Shown piece by piece: positions 35,314 through 49,425 of a stretch of DNA of 64,000 nucleotides (position 1 is the stretch's first letter; every line of letters begins with the position of its first letter). The notes below the pieces were generated by a model. That model saw only the letters and a program-made list of their open reading frames with translations. It was not told the origin of the DNA and searched no databases. This DNA is from CBDCXE01 sp965223725 [NCBI: Nitrospinota bacterium] (GTDB lineage Bacteria; Nitrospinota_A; UBA7883). Location: positions 186,001-250,000 of the forward strand of contig CBDCXE010000005.1 in the NCBI GenBank assembly GCA_965223725.1, read 5' to 3'. Made by a program: the position numbers and the translations under genes.

Positions 35314-36603
35314 TTGCGTATTTGTGTGATAGGAACCGGCTATGTAGGGCTCGTGACTGGCGCGGTGTTTTCTGATATGGGCAACGACACCTGGTGCGTG
35401 GATGTAGACGCAGACAAGATAGATAAACTGAACAACGGCGTGATGCCGATCTATGAGCCAGGCCTGGAAGAGATGGTCAAACGCAATATGGATGAGTGCC
35501 GCATCCGGTTCTCCACCGACGTGGGCGCCGGCGTGGAGTTTGCCGAGATTGTTTTTATCTGTGTGGGTACCCCTTCCGGAAACGGGGGCGAGACCGACCT
35601 CTCTTATGTGGAGAGCGCGGCCAAAATGATTGGGGAGCGCCTGAACGACTATAAGGTCATCGTAAACAAAAGCACGGTGCCGGTGGGCACGGGCGACCTG
35701 GTCCGCAGAATAGTTAACGAGACCAAAACGTCTGATGTCGAGTTCGACGTGGTGTCCAACCCGGAGTTTTTGCGGGAGGGCTCGGCCATATCGGACGCGC
35801 TGAACCCGGACCGGGTGGTCATAGGCGCGCCGACGAACAATGTGGCTTTCAAACTGATGGAGCTGTACGCCATGATCGGCGCCCCGATCCTCATCACCGA
35901 CGTATCATCGGCGGAGCTGATCAAATACGCCTCCAACGCTTTCCTATCGGTGAAGATTTCGTTCATCAACGCCATCGCGAACATCTGCGAGTCCGCCGGG
36001 GCCAACGTCACCGATGTCTCCCGCGGCATCGGGATGGACAAGCGGATAGGCGAGAGTTTCCTGAGCGCAGGGCTGGGGTATGGCGGATCATGCTTCCCGA
36101 AGGATGTGAGGAGCCTGGTGCGCACCTCGGCGGACCTTGGCTACGATTTCGATCTGTTAAAGGAAGTTATAGATATAAATGAGGAGCGGGTGGAGCGTTT
36201 CGTGAACCGGATCAACGACCGGTTCCCCGACATGAAGGAGGCAACCATAGGTATGCTGGGCCTGGCGTTCAAGCCGGATACCGATGATATGCGGGAAGCG
36301 AAATCGGTGGAGATAATTAACCTGTTGACCGCAAAGGGAGCTAAAATTAAGGCGTATGACCCGGTGGCGATGGACAGCGCCAGGAAAATGTTGCCAGACA
36401 TAGAATATTGCGACAGCGCGTATGAAGTGGCCGAAGGTGTGGATGCCCTGGTGGTGGTGACCGAATGGCGGGAGTTTTTGTCGTTGAACCTGGAAAAGAT
36501 CAAAGGCGCCATGAGCGCACCGGTGATTTTTGATGGCCGCAACATCTATAACCCGGACAGAATGCGTTCGCTCGGTTTTGAATATTACAGTATCGGGCGA
36601 TAA
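35314..36603 (+). CDS. ugd: UDP-glucose 6-dehydrogenase
   Basis: 429 residues starting at a TTG (35314) with AGGAGG exactly 6 nt upstream; an ATG at 35309 in another frame stops after six codons and is a decoy. NAD motif [10 protein letters not shown], the dehydrogenase middle domain, the catalytic Cys in [12 protein letters not shown], and the C-terminal UDP-binding domain. Known reaction: two-step oxidation of UDP-glucose to UDP-glucuronate. The next gene decarboxylates that product to UDP-xylose. Confidence 0.95.
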   Translation: MRICVIGTGYVGLVTGAVFSDMGNDTWCVDVDADKIDKLNNGVMPIYEPGLEEMVKRNMDECRIRFSTDVGAGVEFAEIVFICVGTPSGNGGETDLSYVESAAKMIGERLNDYKVIVNKSTVPVGTGDLVRRIVNETKTSDVEFDVVSNPEFLREGSAISDALNPDRVVIGAPTNNVAFKLMELYAMIGAPILITDVSSAELIKYASNAFLSVKISFINAIANICESAGANVTDVSRGIGMDKRIGESFLSAGLGYGGSCFPKDVRSLVRTSADLGYDFDLLKEVIDINEERVERFVNRINDRFPDMKEATIGMLGLAFKPDTDDMREAKSVEIINLLTAKGAKIKAYDPVAMDSARKMLPDIEYCDSAYEVAEGVDALVVVTEWREFLSLNLEKIKGAMSAPVIFDGRNIYNPDRMRSLGFEYYSIGR

Positions 36604-36620
36604 CTAATAAGGATGCAACA

Positions 36621-37565
36621 GTGAAACGAGCTTTAATAACAGGAGGCGCCGGGTTCATCGGCTCCTACCTGACCGAGATGCTTCTGGACGAGGGGATGGA
36701 AGTCATATGTGTGGACAACTTTATCACCGGCTCGCCCGATAATATCGCGCATATCGACTCGGACCGGCTGACCTTCCTCGAGAGGGATGTGTCGAAAGGG
36801 CTTAGCGATATCACCGAGTCGCTCGATTACGTCCTCCATTTCGCGTCGCCCGCGTCGCCGATCGATTATATGAAATATCCGGTGGAGACCCTGCTGGTCG
36901 GCTCCGCCGGGACCCATGCCGCGCTCGATCTGGCGGTGGAGAACAACGCGGTGTTCATGTTGGCCAGCACCTCGGAGGTGTATGGCGATCCGTTGTCGCA
37001 CCCCCAGCAGGAGAGCTATTGGGGCAATGTCAACCCGATCGGCCCCCGGTCATGCTATGATGAGGCGAAAAGATATGCGGAGGCGGCCGTCATGGCATAT
37101 CACAGGAAACATGAACTGGATATCAGGATCGTCAGAATATTCAACACCTACGGGCCCAGGATGCAGATCGAGGATGGCCGCGCGGTCACCAATTTCATCT
37201 GTCAGGCGCTCCGGGGCGACGATATCACGGTTTTCGGCGACGGCTCCCAGACCCGGTCGTTTACCTTTGTCTCTGATCTGGCGAAGGGTATAATTTCATT
37301 GCTGTTTTCCGATGAGACTGCGCCGGTGAACATAGGCAACCCGCGGGAGATGACCGTGAAGGAACTGGCCGAAACTGTGTTGAAGCTTACTGATTCGTCG
37401 AGTAAAATAGTGCATATGCCGCCGTTGGAGGACGACCCGATGGTGCGGCGGCCCGATATCACCCGCGCCAACAGCCTCCTGGGGTGGAACCCTGCCATAG
37501 AGTTGGAGGAGGGGTTGCCCACCACCATCGATTATTACAGAAAAGAACTGAAAATAAACCGATGA
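36621..37565 (+). CDS. UDP-glucuronate decarboxylase (UXS-type SDR)
   Basis: 314 residues. [11 protein letters not shown] at the N-terminus, the substrate loop [11 protein letters not shown], and the UXS-specific stretch [16 protein letters not shown] followed by [12 protein letters not shown] with the catalytic Tyr and Lys. Known reaction: NAD-dependent conversion of UDP-glucuronate to UDP-xylose. Directly downstream of ugd (17 bp), completing a UDP-glucose to UDP-xylose route. Overlaps radC by 4 nt. Confidence 0.9.
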   Translation: MKRALITGGAGFIGSYLTEMLLDEGMEVICVDNFITGSPDNIAHIDSDRLTFLERDVSKGLSDITESLDYVLHFASPASPIDYMKYPVETLLVGSAGTHAALDLAVENNAVFMLASTSEVYGDPLSHPQQESYWGNVNPIGPRSCYDEAKRYAEAAVMAYHRKHELDIRIVRIFNTYGPRMQIEDGRAVTNFICQALRGDDITVFGDGSQTRSFTFVSDLAKGIISLLFSDETAPVNIGNPREMTVKELAETVLKLTDSSSKIVHMPPLEDDPMVRRPDITRANSLLGWNPAIELEEGLPTTIDYYRKELKINR

Positions 37566-38266
37566 AACGTAGCAAATACGAACTGCATGAGGCGATCAAG
37601 CAATGGCCGGAGGGGGATCGGCCCAGGGAGAAGCTGGCGGAAAAGGGCTCTGCTTTCCTATCGGACTCGGAGCTGGTGGCCATAATCCTCGGCTCTGGCT
37701 CTGGCGCAAAAAACGCCGTGGATGTGGCCAGGGAGCTGATCAACAAGTTCGATGACATCGCCGGGATAGAGGCCGCCTCCATCGAGGAGCTTCAAAGCAT
37801 CAAAGGCATCGGTTTCAACAAAGCGGCCTCCTTGAAAGCCGCCCTGGAGCTGGGCCGGAGGTTCGGGTTGTCGTCCAAGAAAATAAAGTCCGCCCCCATG
37901 CGCACCGCGGAGGACGCTTTCAACGTATATTTCGCTTCCATGAAAAACCTGAAGAAAGAAGTTTTCAGTGTGATGTTGTTAAACTCCAAAAACAGAATGA
38001 TGAAAACCATCACAGTATCCGAAGGCACCTTGACCGAGACCGTGGTCCATCCCCGGGAGGTGTTCAACCCCGCCATCAGGGAGTCGGCCCACAGCGTGAT
38101 CCTGGCCCATAACCACCCCAGCGGAGAGCCGGAGCCGAGCGATGAAGATATCAACCTGACGCGTCGGCTGGTGGATGCTGGCAACCTGATGGGTATCCGG
38201 GTGGTGGACCATCTGATAATCGGGCATGGCCGATATTATTCATTTTCCGACAACGGAATGCTTTAA
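37562..38266 (+). CDS. radC: RadC-family JAB-domain protein
   Basis: 234 residues from the ATG at 37562, overlapping the upstream stop (ATGA). N-terminal helix-hairpin-helix region ([17 protein letters not shown]) and a JAB/MPN metal site in [15 protein letters not shown]. Length is normal. Despite its name the family's role in repair is doubtful; it is probably a metal-dependent hydrolase or DNA-structure binder. It is read with the sugar genes but no link in function is evident. Confidence 0.92.
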   Translation: MKRSKYELHEAIKQWPEGDRPREKLAEKGSAFLSDSELVAIILGSGSGAKNAVDVARELINKFDDIAGIEAASIEELQSIKGIGFNKAASLKAALELGRRFGLSSKKIKSAPMRTAEDAFNVYFASMKNLKKEVFSVMLLNSKNRMMKTITVSEGTLTETVVHPREVFNPAIRESAHSVILAHNHPSGEPEPSDEDINLTRRLVDAGNLMGIRVVDHLIIGHGRYYSFSDNGML

Positions 38267-38317
38267 TAATATTGCGATCGGGTAAAAAATATAACCTGCG
38301 CATCTGGATAGACATAT

Positions 38318-38896
38318 ATGACATCTGACATTTCGGAAGGCCTGAAAGCCTCGGCCGACCTGAAGCTGCAACTACTGAACGATGGCACGGTGGATCTGGC
38401 CGCCGCCCTGGCCGACGCATGCATCAACACCCTCAAGGCGGGGGGCAAGATACTGATCGCCGGCAACGGCGGCTCGGCCGCAGACTCGCAGCATATCGCC
38501 GCAGAGCTGGTGGGCAAGTTCTATCTGGACCGGCCGGCGCTGGCGGCCATAGCGTTGACCACCGACAGCTCGAACCTGACGGCCTTGGGTAACGATATCG
38601 GGTTCGAGAATGTGTTCGCGCGTCAGGTGGAGGCGCTGGGCGCGGAGGGGGACGTCTTCCTGGGGATATCCACATCCGGCGCCTCGGCCAACCTGGTGAA
38701 CGCGTTGAAAGCGGCGAAAGCCAAAGGGCTGAAAACCGCTGGTTTGCTGGGGCGGGGCGGCGGCGCCATGATGGGGTTGTGTGACATCGCCATCGTCATA
38801 CCATCCGACGATACGCCGAGGATCCAGGAGGCGCACATAACCCTGGCCCACCTGGTGTGCGAAAGAATCGAAGCGGTGATGGAGAACAAAAATTGA
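38318..38896 (+). CDS. gmhA: Phosphoheptose isomerase
   Basis: 192 residues, one SIS domain with the family signature [20 protein letters not shown] and [15 protein letters not shown]. Known reaction: sedoheptulose 7-phosphate to D-glycero-D-manno-heptose 7-phosphate, first step of LPS heptose synthesis. It overlaps hldE, which does the next steps. Full length with the conserved C-terminal helix [17 protein letters not shown]. Confidence 0.95.
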   Translation: MTSDISEGLKASADLKLQLLNDGTVDLAAALADACINTLKAGGKILIAGNGGSAADSQHIAAELVGKFYLDRPALAAIALTTDSSNLTALGNDIGFENVFARQVEALGAEGDVFLGISTSGASANLVNALKAAKAKGLKTAGLLGRGGGAMMGLCDIAIVIPSDDTPRIQEAHITLAHLVCERIEAVMENKN

Positions 38897-40359
38897 GGTC
38901 ACGACTGTATGACCTGGTGAAATCGACAAAACCTGCTTCTCTCCTGGTGGTGGGGGATATCATACTGGACCGGTATATCAGCGGCTCGGTGGATCGCATC
39001 TCGCCGGAGGCGCCGGTGCAGGTGCTGGAGGTCACCGATGAGCGGGAGGTCCTCGGCGGCGCGGCCAACGTGGCGGCCAACGCGGCGGCCATGGGCGCGA
39101 AGGTGCGGCTGGTGGGCCTGGTTGGCAAAGATGAAAACGCCGCTTCGGTGCGCCGGCTCCTGAAAAAATGGGGCATCGGCTCCGGCGGGCTGGTGGCGGA
39201 CCGGTCCCGCCCCACCACCCGGAAAAGCAGGGTCGTGGCGTTGCGGCAGCAGATGCTGCGGGTGGACAGGGAGAAAAAGCACGCCATATCGAAAGAGATC
39301 GGCGCCAGCCTGCTCCAAAAGGTGGAGAAGGCTCTGCCCCATTGCGACGGGGTGATTCTGTCCGATTACGGCAAAGGTGTCGCCGAATCGTGGCTGCTGA
39401 AAAAGCTTTTCGCTGCATGCCGAAGGGCAGGCAAGAGGGTCATCGTAGACCCGAAGGGTAACGACTATTCCAAATATCGGGGCGCCCACCTGATAACCCC
39501 GAACAAAAAAGAGGCGGCCATCGCATCCGGCGTCGATATCAAGGCGGAAAAGGATTATATAAAAACCGCCAGAAAGCTGCTGGATATCACAGGCGCGGGC
39601 AAGCTGGTGATCACCCGGGGCGGCGAAGGGATGTCGGTTTTTTCGAAACAGGGCGAGGCGATGACCCTTACAGCCGAAGCGCTGGAGGTGTTCGACGTGT
39701 CGGGCGCAGGTGATACCGTGGTGGCGGCCTTGGGTGTCTATACCTTCTCCGGCCTGTCGGGGGAGGACTCTGCGCGGGTGGCCAATGTGGCCGCCGGTAT
39801 CGAGGTGGGGCGGCTGGGCGCCTGGCCGGTGTCGCAGGAGGAGATTATCGGAACCCTGGAGAACGGCGACGGCACAAGCAAACTGATGAACAGCCAGCAG
39901 GCGGCGGCGCTGTCGAAAAAGATGAAGGCGCGGGACAAAATCGTCGTGTTCACCAACGGCTGTTTCGATCTGCTGCACGCCGGGCATGTGAAGCTTCTGC
40001 GCAAAGCCAAGGCCATGGGCGATTGTTTGATCGTCGGGCTGAACAGCGACTCTTCGATCCGCAGGCTGAAGGGCGACAGCCGGCCGTTGCTGACAGAGAC
40101 CGACCGGCTGGAGATAGTCTCCGCCCTCGATTGTGTGGACGCGATCGCCCTGTTCGATGAAGACACGCCGCTGAAGCTTATCAAGGCGGTGAAGCCGGAT
40201 GTGCTGGTGAAGGGGAGCGATTACGATGTCCAGTCTGTGGTGGGGCGCGATGTGGTCGAAAAATACGGGGGTCGGGTGGAACTGGTGGACCTGGTGAAAG
40301 GAAAGTCAACCACCGGGCTGATCGAAAAAATACTAAATAAACAAAACGGCGGCAAATAG
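38893..40359 (+). CDS. hldE: Bifunctional heptose 7-P kinase / heptose 1-P adenylyltransferase
   Basis: 488 residues from the TTG at 38893, overlapping the gmhA stop by 4 nt, with GGAGA 8 nt upstream; a GTG at 38857 is a weaker alternative. The N-terminal PfkB-type kinase (residues 1-320) has [15 protein letters not shown] and the catalytic DVSGAGDTV. The C-terminal nucleotidyltransferase (residues 350-488) has [14 protein letters not shown]. Known role: phosphorylates heptose 7-P and activates it as ADP-heptose. The dephosphorylating GmhB and epimerase HldD are not in the window. Confidence 0.95.
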   Translation: MRSRLYDLVKSTKPASLLVVGDIILDRYISGSVDRISPEAPVQVLEVTDEREVLGGAANVAANAAAMGAKVRLVGLVGKDENAASVRRLLKKWGIGSGGLVADRSRPTTRKSRVVALRQQMLRVDREKKHAISKEIGASLLQKVEKALPHCDGVILSDYGKGVAESWLLKKLFAACRRAGKRVIVDPKGNDYSKYRGAHLITPNKKEAAIASGVDIKAEKDYIKTARKLLDITGAGKLVITRGGEGMSVFSKQGEAMTLTAEALEVFDVSGAGDTVVAALGVYTFSGLSGEDSARVANVAAGIEVGRLGAWPVSQEEIIGTLENGDGTSKLMNSQQAAALSKKMKARDKIVVFTNGCFDLLHAGHVKLLRKAKAMGDCLIVGLNSDSSIRRLKGDSRPLLTETDRLEIVSALDCVDAIALFDEDTPLKLIKAVKPDVLVKGSDYDVQSVVGRDVVEKYGGRVELVDLVKGKSTTGLIEKILNKQNGGK

Positions 40360-40362
40360 GCT

Positions 40363-41310
40363 ATGTCTGGCAACTACAGGTTCAAACCAGCCGATTTGAA
40401 AAAGATCACCACCTACTCGATCGACGAACGGAAGAGCCTGGTATCGGCCGATCAGTTTTCCAACGTCAAAAAGTATGGCGAAACCGGACGATATCAAGAC
40501 GCGTTGCCCTCGATATTGAAGGCGAACGATCTTAAGCGTGTGGTGGAGGCGATCAAAGCGGCCAAAGCGGCTGGCGCCCCGATCGTGGCGGCCATCGGCG
40601 CGCATCTGATAAAGTGCGGCCTCTCGCCGATCCTGATCGACATGATGGAGCGGGGGTTCATCGATGCCATCGCCATGAACGGCGCGGGCGCGGTGCACGA
40701 TCTGGAGATCGCCTACCATGGCGCCACCAGCGAGGATGTGGCGACGGAGATCAAATCCGGGCGGTTCGGCATGGTGGAGCAGACCGGAGCCCATTTCAAC
40801 AAGGCGCTGACGGCGGGCGACACGGATGACGGCATGGGCGCTGCGCTGGGCAAATATATGGTGGCGAACAAAATGCCGAACAACAACGTCTCTCTGCTGG
40901 CCCGCGCGTGGGAGCTGGACAAACCGGTCACCGTCCATGTGGCGATCGGGACCGATATCGTCCATATCCACCCCGGCGTGGATGGCGCCATGAACGGCCG
41001 CGCCACCATGAACGATTTCCGTCTGTTCACCGGGATAGTGGGTGAGCTGAAGGGCGGAGTCTATCTGAACATCGGTTCGGCGGTGATCCTGCCGGAGGTT
41101 TTCATCAAGGCGCTCTCCGCCGCGCGGAACCTGGGCCATGATGTCTCTGGCTTCATGACGGTCAACCTCGACATGATCCAACACTACAGGCCGTCGGTGA
41201 ATGTGGTCAACCGCCCGATCCAGGGCGCGGGGGAGGGTATATCGATCACCGGTCATCACGAGATTATGGTGCCGCTGATCTATCATATGCTGATGGAGGA
41301 CCAGCCATGA
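40363..41310 (+). CDS. Deoxyhypusine-synthase-like protein, function unknown
   Basis: 315 residues with a predicted Rossmann-like fold. The segment IVAAIGAHLIKCGLSPILIDM followed by the acidic/glycine loop AIAMNGAGAVHDLEIAYHG resembles the deoxyhypusine synthase superfamily by pattern, as does the later AIGTDIVHIHPGVDG. Bacteria lack eIF5A, and related bacterial proteins are mostly polyamine enzymes or uncharacterised. It is 3 bp after hldE and overlaps the next gene by 4 nt. I am unsure of the family. Confidence 0.55.
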   Translation: MSGNYRFKPADLKKITTYSIDERKSLVSADQFSNVKKYGETGRYQDALPSILKANDLKRVVEAIKAAKAAGAPIVAAIGAHLIKCGLSPILIDMMERGFIDAIAMNGAGAVHDLEIAYHGATSEDVATEIKSGRFGMVEQTGAHFNKALTAGDTDDGMGAALGKYMVANKMPNNNVSLLARAWELDKPVTVHVAIGTDIVHIHPGVDGAMNGRATMNDFRLFTGIVGELKGGVYLNIGSAVILPEVFIKALSAARNLGHDVSGFMTVNLDMIQHYRPSVNVVNRPIQGAGEGISITGHHEIMVPLIYHMLMEDQP

Positions 41311-42080
41311 TCCGGGTCTGTGTGCTCGGTTCCGGCTCGTCCGGCAACTGTACATATATCAGCGATGGCGACAGCGCGCTGCTGCTGGACGCCGGGTTCT
41401 CGGCGAAGGAGACCATCCGGAGGATGAAAGATGTGGGGCTGGACCCGGACAGCGTCGCCGGCATCGTGATCTCCCACGAGCACAACGACCATGTGCGGGG
41501 CGCCGGGCCGTTATCCAGGAATTTGAAAGTTCCGGTTTATATCAATGAAAATAGTTATAGTAAAGTTCGCTCTGTTATGGGCGAGGCGGGCGGAGGCGTT
41601 ATTCACTTCGGTGTTGGTGGATCGTTTAATGTGAACGGATTCAAGGTATCATCCTTTTCCATACCGCACGACGCCGTCGATCCTTGCGCTTTTGTGTTCG
41701 AGGCAAAAGGGAAAAAAGTTGGAGCTTTGACCGATACCGGGGTCACGACCAACCTGATGGAGCAAAGGTTGAAGGATGTGGATTATCTGGTGCTGGAGGC
41801 TAACCATGACGTCCAGATGCTGCAGGCGGGGCCGTATCCGTGGCGGCTGAAGCAGAGGATCGCTTCGCGGGACGGCCATCTGTCCAACGAGGCCAGCGCG
41901 GGGTTGCTCTCCCGCATTCTACATCATAACTTGCAAGGCATTACGTTTGCCCATGTATCCAACACAAATAATAATCCGGACCTGGTGCGGGTGACGGCGG
42001 ATTCTGTTTTGCGCATGAACGGAACTGCGTTTACAATAGCGACTCAAAATGCACCGGATAAAATAAACATAATTGAGTAA
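41307..42080 (+). CDS. Metallo-beta-lactamase-fold hydrolase (YycJ/WalJ-like)
   Basis: 257 residues. Begins MIRVCVLGSGSSGNCTYI, a YycJ signature; metal ligands in SHEHNDHVRG, the Asp in ALTDTGV and the later His in LEANHDVQML and GHLSNEAS. The family is thought to be a 5'-3' DNA exonuclease or nuclease linked to repair; activity is inferred. ATGA overlap with the gene before it and 26 bp before purB. Confidence 0.87.
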   Translation: MIRVCVLGSGSSGNCTYISDGDSALLLDAGFSAKETIRRMKDVGLDPDSVAGIVISHEHNDHVRGAGPLSRNLKVPVYINENSYSKVRSVMGEAGGGVIHFGVGGSFNVNGFKVSSFSIPHDAVDPCAFVFEAKGKKVGALTDTGVTTNLMEQRLKDVDYLVLEANHDVQMLQAGPYPWRLKQRIASRDGHLSNEASAGLLSRILHHNLQGITFAHVSNTNNNPDLVRVTADSVLRMNGTAFTIATQNAPDKINIIE

Positions 42081-42106
42081 ACAGAGAGTAAGGAGCTTTT
42101 CGTTAA

Positions 42107-43423
42107 GTGATACCTAGATACACACGGCCGGAGATGGAAAAAATCTGGACCATGGATAACAAGTTCGCCACCTGGCTGAAAATCGAACTGCTGGCGTGCG
42201 AGGCGTGGGCCAACGATGGGAAGATACCGCAGGAGTCGTTGCGCACGATCCGCTGGAAGGCGGACTTCGACGTGGAAAGAATAGAGGAGATCGAGGCCAA
42301 GACCCATCATGACGTGATCGCGTTTCTGACCTGTGTGGCGGAGAAGGTGGGGCCGGATTCGCGTTATATACACCTGGGGTTGACGTCGTCCGACGTGGTG
42401 GATACGGCGCAAAGCGCGCTGATGGTGGAAGCGTCCGACCTGATGATCGCCGGCGTGGACAAGCTGTTGAAGACCTTGAAAAAGCAGGCTATGGAGTATA
42501 AGGAGACGATTTGCATCGGCCGCTCTCATGGTATACACGCGGAGCCAACCACCTTCGGGTTGAAGTTCGCCCTCTGGTATTCCGACATGAAGCGCAACCG
42601 CGAGCGGCTGATAAACGCCAGGGAGTCGATCCGTGTCGGCAAAATATCGGGCGCCGTCGGCACCTACGCCAACGCCGCGCCAAAGATCGAAAAATATATC
42701 TGCAAACATATGGGGCTGAAACCGGCGGCGATCTCCACCCAGGTTTTGCAAAGGGACCGGCATGCGGAGTATATGACATCGATGGCTATCCTGGCCGCGT
42801 CGATGGAAAAAATCGCGGTGGAGCTGCGCCACCTGCAGCGGACGGAGGTGCTGGAAGCGGAGGAGTTTTTTCATAAAGGGCAGAAGGGGTCGTCGGCGAT
42901 GCCGCATAAACGCAACCCGATCACGTCGGAGAACCTGACCGGGCTGGCCCGGGTGGTGAAATCGAACGTCAACGCGGCGCTGGATAACGTGGCGTTGTGG
43001 CACGAGCGGGACATATCGCACTCGTCGGTGGAGCGGGTGATAATCCCCGATTCGACGATCCTGATCGACACGATGCTCTATAAACTGAACAAACTGGTGG
43101 ACAAGCTGATTGTTTACCCGGACCATATGATGGAAAACCTGGAGAAATCCAGAGGCCTGATATTCTCGCAACGGATCCTGCTGGAGCTGGCCATGAACGG
43201 CATGACCCGGGAGGATGCGTACAGCGTTGTGCAAAGAATCGCCATGAAATGCTGGAAAGAGAAAAAGCATTTTGTGGACCTGCTGTTGGCGGAGCCGAAA
43301 ATAAGAAGCGTCCTGTCGAAGAAGCAGGTTGAACATGCGTGCGATATAAATTACTATCTGAAAAATATTGATTATATTTTCGGCCAGGTATTCGGCAAAA
43401 AAAGTAAAGGTAAAGGCAAATGA
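42107..43423 (+). CDS. purB: Adenylosuccinate lyase
   Basis: 438 residues from a GTG start with AAGGAG about 11 nt upstream. Fumarase/aspartase superfamily signature GSSAMPHKRNPITSENL, the catalytic His region GRSHGIHAEPTTFG, and TSSDVVDTAQSAL. Known reactions: SAICAR to AICAR plus fumarate, and adenylosuccinate to AMP. First gene of purB-purC-purS-purQ, all overlapping or within 3 bp. Confidence 0.96.
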   Translation: MIPRYTRPEMEKIWTMDNKFATWLKIELLACEAWANDGKIPQESLRTIRWKADFDVERIEEIEAKTHHDVIAFLTCVAEKVGPDSRYIHLGLTSSDVVDTAQSALMVEASDLMIAGVDKLLKTLKKQAMEYKETICIGRSHGIHAEPTTFGLKFALWYSDMKRNRERLINARESIRVGKISGAVGTYANAAPKIEKYICKHMGLKPAAISTQVLQRDRHAEYMTSMAILAASMEKIAVELRHLQRTEVLEAEEFFHKGQKGSSAMPHKRNPITSENLTGLARVVKSNVNAALDNVALWHERDISHSSVERVIIPDSTILIDTMLYKLNKLVDKLIVYPDHMMENLEKSRGLIFSQRILLELAMNGMTREDAYSVVQRIAMKCWKEKKHFVDLLLAEPKIRSVLSKKQVEHACDINYYLKNIDYIFGQVFGKKSKGKGK

Positions 43424-44160
43424 TCGAACAGACCAAAGAAGTGACCCGGGGCGAAGCGATCCACGAGGGTAAGGCGAAGGTTATATATGCGACCTCCGAC
43501 CCGGATCTGCTGATTCAATATTTCAAGGATGACGCCACTGCGTTCAACGGAGAGAAATCGGGGACCATAAAAAACAAGGGCGTTGTTAACAATGCCATCT
43601 CCACCCATATATTCAAACTGCTGGAGAAGGCAGGGGTGAAAACCCACTATGTCGCCACACCGACCGAGCGGGAGATGCTGATCAAAAGGGTGGACATCAT
43701 CCCGGTGGAGGTGGTGATGCGCAATATCGCCGCCGGCTCGCTGGCCAAACGCATGGGTGTGGAGAAAGGGCTGAAACTGTCGGAGCCAGTGCTGGAGTAT
43801 TACTATAAGGACGACGACCTGGGCGACCCTATGATCAACACCCATCATATCCGCGCCTTCAAGCTGGCGGATGATGAGGATATGGATTTTATCGCGCGCG
43901 ACGCGTTCAAGGTGAACGAATGGATGGTCAACTACTTCGATAATATCGGCATCACGCTGGTCGATTTCAAGCTGGAGTATGGCAAATGCAGCGAGGGCAT
44001 CCTGCTGGCCGATGAGATCAGCCCGGACGGGTGCCGGTTCTGGGACAAAAAAGATGGCCGGGTGCTCGACAAGGACCGGTTCCGCCGGGACATGGGCCAG
44101 CTGGAGGAGACGTACGAAGAGATGCGCCAGCGCGTCCTGGCGTCGGGTGATCCGGAATGA
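43420..44160 (+). CDS. purC: SAICAR synthetase
   Basis: 246 residues. EGKAKVIYATSDPDLLIQYFKDDATAFNG at the N-terminus is the family's ATP/substrate region, and LVDFKLEYG plus LADEISPDGCRFWD is the C-terminal signature. Known reaction: CAIR plus aspartate plus ATP to SAICAR, the substrate of PurB encoded just upstream. ATGA overlap with purB and with purS. Confidence 0.96.
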   Translation: MIEQTKEVTRGEAIHEGKAKVIYATSDPDLLIQYFKDDATAFNGEKSGTIKNKGVVNNAISTHIFKLLEKAGVKTHYVATPTEREMLIKRVDIIPVEVVMRNIAAGSLAKRMGVEKGLKLSEPVLEYYYKDDDLGDPMINTHHIRAFKLADDEDMDFIARDAFKVNEWMVNYFDNIGITLVDFKLEYGKCSEGILLADEISPDGCRFWDKKDGRVLDKDRFRRDMGQLEETYEEMRQRVLASGDPE

Positions 44161-44411
44161 TGAAAGCTGTCGTCGTGGTTAGACTGAAGTCCGGCGTGCT
44201 GGACACCCAGGGCGAAGCGGTGCGTCAGGCGCTCGATTCATTGGAAAACGGCGCAGTGGACAATGTGCGGATCGGCAAGCATATCGAGCTCGATATCAAT
44301 GAGGATGATCCGGATAAGGCGCGGGCGGCGGTGGAGCGAATGTGCGATAAACTGCTGGCCAACCCGGTGATGGAAAATTACGAAATCGAAATTCTGTCTG
44401 ACCAAGGCTAA
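44157..44411 (+). CDS. purS: Phosphoribosylformylglycinamidine synthase subunit PurS
   Basis: 84 residues: KAVVVVRLKSGVLDTQGEAV, then VRIGKHIELDI, typical PurS. Two adjacent ATGs (44157 and 44160) are possible; the first overlaps purC. Known role: small subunit bridging PurQ and PurL in the three-part FGAM synthase, so this organism has a small-type PurL elsewhere rather than the fused enterobacterial form. Confidence 0.95.
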   Translation: MMKAVVVVRLKSGVLDTQGEAVRQALDSLENGAVDNVRIGKHIELDINEDDPDKARAAVERMCDKLLANPVMENYEIEILSDQG

Positions 44412-44414
44412 ACA

Positions 44415-45113
44415 ATGAAATTTGCTGTCATACAGTTCCCTGGTTCCAACTGTGATCACGATTTTATCCATGCAGTCGAAGACGGTATCGATTGCGACGC
44501 TTCGCTGGTCTGGCATCGGGAAAGCTCGCTGGGCGACGCCGATGTGGTGGTTGTGCCTGGTGGATTCTCCTATGGCGATTATCTGCGGGCTGGCGCTATA
44601 GCCCGGTTCTCTCCGGTGATGGACGCGGTTATCAAATTCGCCAACGATGGCGGACCGGTGATCGGCATCTGCAACGGTTTCCAGATCCTCACCGAGTCTG
44701 GTCTATTGCCGGGGGCATTGGCTCAGAACGCGTCGATGAAGTTCGTATGCAAGGACACCTTGCTTAAAGTGGCGACCGCCGATTCCTTCGTCACCAACGA
44801 ACTGTCGAAAGACGATATTATAAAAATCCCGGTGGCGCATATGGAAGGGCGATACACGACAGACGACGCAACCATAGACCAACTGAGAGCGGACGATCGG
44901 ATCCTGTTTCAATATTGCGACAGCTCCGGCGCCGTTACCGATATCGCCAACCCGAACGGCTCTATGGGGGGGATAGCGGGCATCCTTTCAAAAAATCGAA
45001 ATGTGGCCGGTATGATGCCGCATCCTGAACGGGTATATGAAGCCTCCCTGGGTGGGACCGATGGGCTCCACATACTAAAATCTATTGTCTCTACCGTATC
45101 CAAAGCTTCGTAA
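44415..45113 (+). CDS. purQ: Phosphoribosylformylglycinamidine synthase subunit PurQ
   Basis: 232 residues. Class I glutamine amidotransferase with the nucleophile in VIGICNGFQILTESGLLPG and the catalytic His/Glu in MMPHPERVYE. Known role: releases ammonia from glutamine for PurL. Three bp after purS; last gene of the purine run. Confidence 0.96.
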   Translation: MKFAVIQFPGSNCDHDFIHAVEDGIDCDASLVWHRESSLGDADVVVVPGGFSYGDYLRAGAIARFSPVMDAVIKFANDGGPVIGICNGFQILTESGLLPGALAQNASMKFVCKDTLLKVATADSFVTNELSKDDIIKIPVAHMEGRYTTDDATIDQLRADDRILFQYCDSSGAVTDIANPNGSMGGIAGILSKNRNVAGMMPHPERVYEASLGGTDGLHILKSIVSTVSKAS

Positions 45114-45130
45114 TTTACCATAGCCATCCA

Positions 45131-45159
45131 TTCAGTTATTCCCCTGCGCATGTTATAAT
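45131..45159 (+). promoter_or_regulatory. Promoter before the small Cys-motif gene and ligA
   Basis: TTCAGT (45131-45136), 17-bp spacer, perfect TATAAT (45154-45159). It lies 18 bp before the ATG at 45178; no Shine-Dalgarno is visible between. Confidence 0.45.
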
Positions 45160-45177
45160 TGCAGGCCTGGATTGCCA

Positions 45178-48658
<3,481 letters not shown>

Positions 48659-48748
48659 TCTGCTCTCCTGTCATGTTAAATGCATGTTTGCGATGTTTTG
48701 ATGGGTGTTCGTCCGGTTGGCTGTTTGATTGGTGGCTTCGGCAATCTG

Positions 48749-49048
48749 TTAATCTGCGTCGAAAATGGAATCGGGCTTCACATCGTGCTGTTCCTTGGCG
48801 TCTTTCAGCGATGCGTCGAAAAGGTCCTCGGCCAGTTGTTTCTTTTTTTCCTGTTGCTCTTTGATGTTGTCGAAAAATCCGGCGCGCTGTTCTTTATCCT
48901 GTTGTTCTTTTTGCAGAGCGTCAGACAACCGGTCGCCACTGCTTTCTTCCACCAATGGTTTGCGGCACTCCAGAACCTTGCCAGTCACCCTGTCTATGAT
49001 CAACAGTGATTCGCAACAGGGGCAATCTATCCTGATCTCCTTTTCCAC
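48749..49048 (-). CDS. Small hypothetical protein with CPCC motif and coiled coil
   Basis: 99 residues. IDCPCCESLLIIDRVTGKVLEC near the N-terminus suggests a half zinc ribbon; the rest is a highly charged helix (about residues 42-90, EQQDKEQRAG...KEQQEKKKQ). Cytosolic. No function known. 14 bp after tatA, so probably co-transcribed with it. Confidence 0.65.
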   Translation of the reverse strand: MEKEIRIDCPCCESLLIIDRVTGKVLECRKPLVEESSGDRLSDALQKEQQDKEQRAGFFDNIKEQQEKKKQLAEDLFDASLKDAKEQHDVKPDSIFDAD

Positions 49049-49062
49049 AGGAAAGGCGCCCT

Positions 49063-49281
49063 TTAGCCGACGTGTTCTTTTTCTTTTTCGGTTTGCTTTG
49101 GCTGATCCTGATCTTCGTCACTGGATGATGGCAAAGGCTTGTTTATTTCTGTCATCGACTTTCTGAAATTTTTGATCCCCTTGCCCAGCCCTGAGCCGAT
49201 TTCCGGTAATCTGCTGGCGCCGAACACAATCAACAATATCAGCAAAATGATAATCAGCTCTGGCATTCCTATTCCAAACAT
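49063..49281 (-). CDS. tatA: Twin-arginine translocase subunit TatA/TatE
   Basis: 72 residues: one N-terminal helix ([24 protein letters not shown]), the hinge and amphipathic helix [14 protein letters not shown], and an acidic tail. Known role: pore-forming subunit of the Tat export system for folded proteins such as Fe-S enzymes. tatB and tatC are not adjacent. Confidence 0.94.
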   Translation of the reverse strand: MFGIGMPELIIILLILLIVFGASRLPEIGSGLGKGIKNFRKSMTEINKPLPSSSDEDQDQPKQTEKEKEHVG

Positions 49282-49425
49282 GCGTATCTCCCGAAAGTAA
49301 CCTGTAAACCAGACATTATGTCTCTACTTCATATTACCATTCATTTGCCAGGGCAATATGTAAAGATTGATGATATCCCGCAAACCATTCCGTTGCAAGG
49401 ATTTTAACCTTTGGCTTATTATCAG

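Noticed and set aside
38899-39987. 362-codon minus-strand frame opposite hldE
   Set aside because: Antisense shadow; kinase and nucleotidyltransferase motifs are on the plus strand.
42044-43336. 430-codon minus-strand frame opposite purB
   Set aside because: Antisense shadow with His/Arg-rich low-complexity translation.
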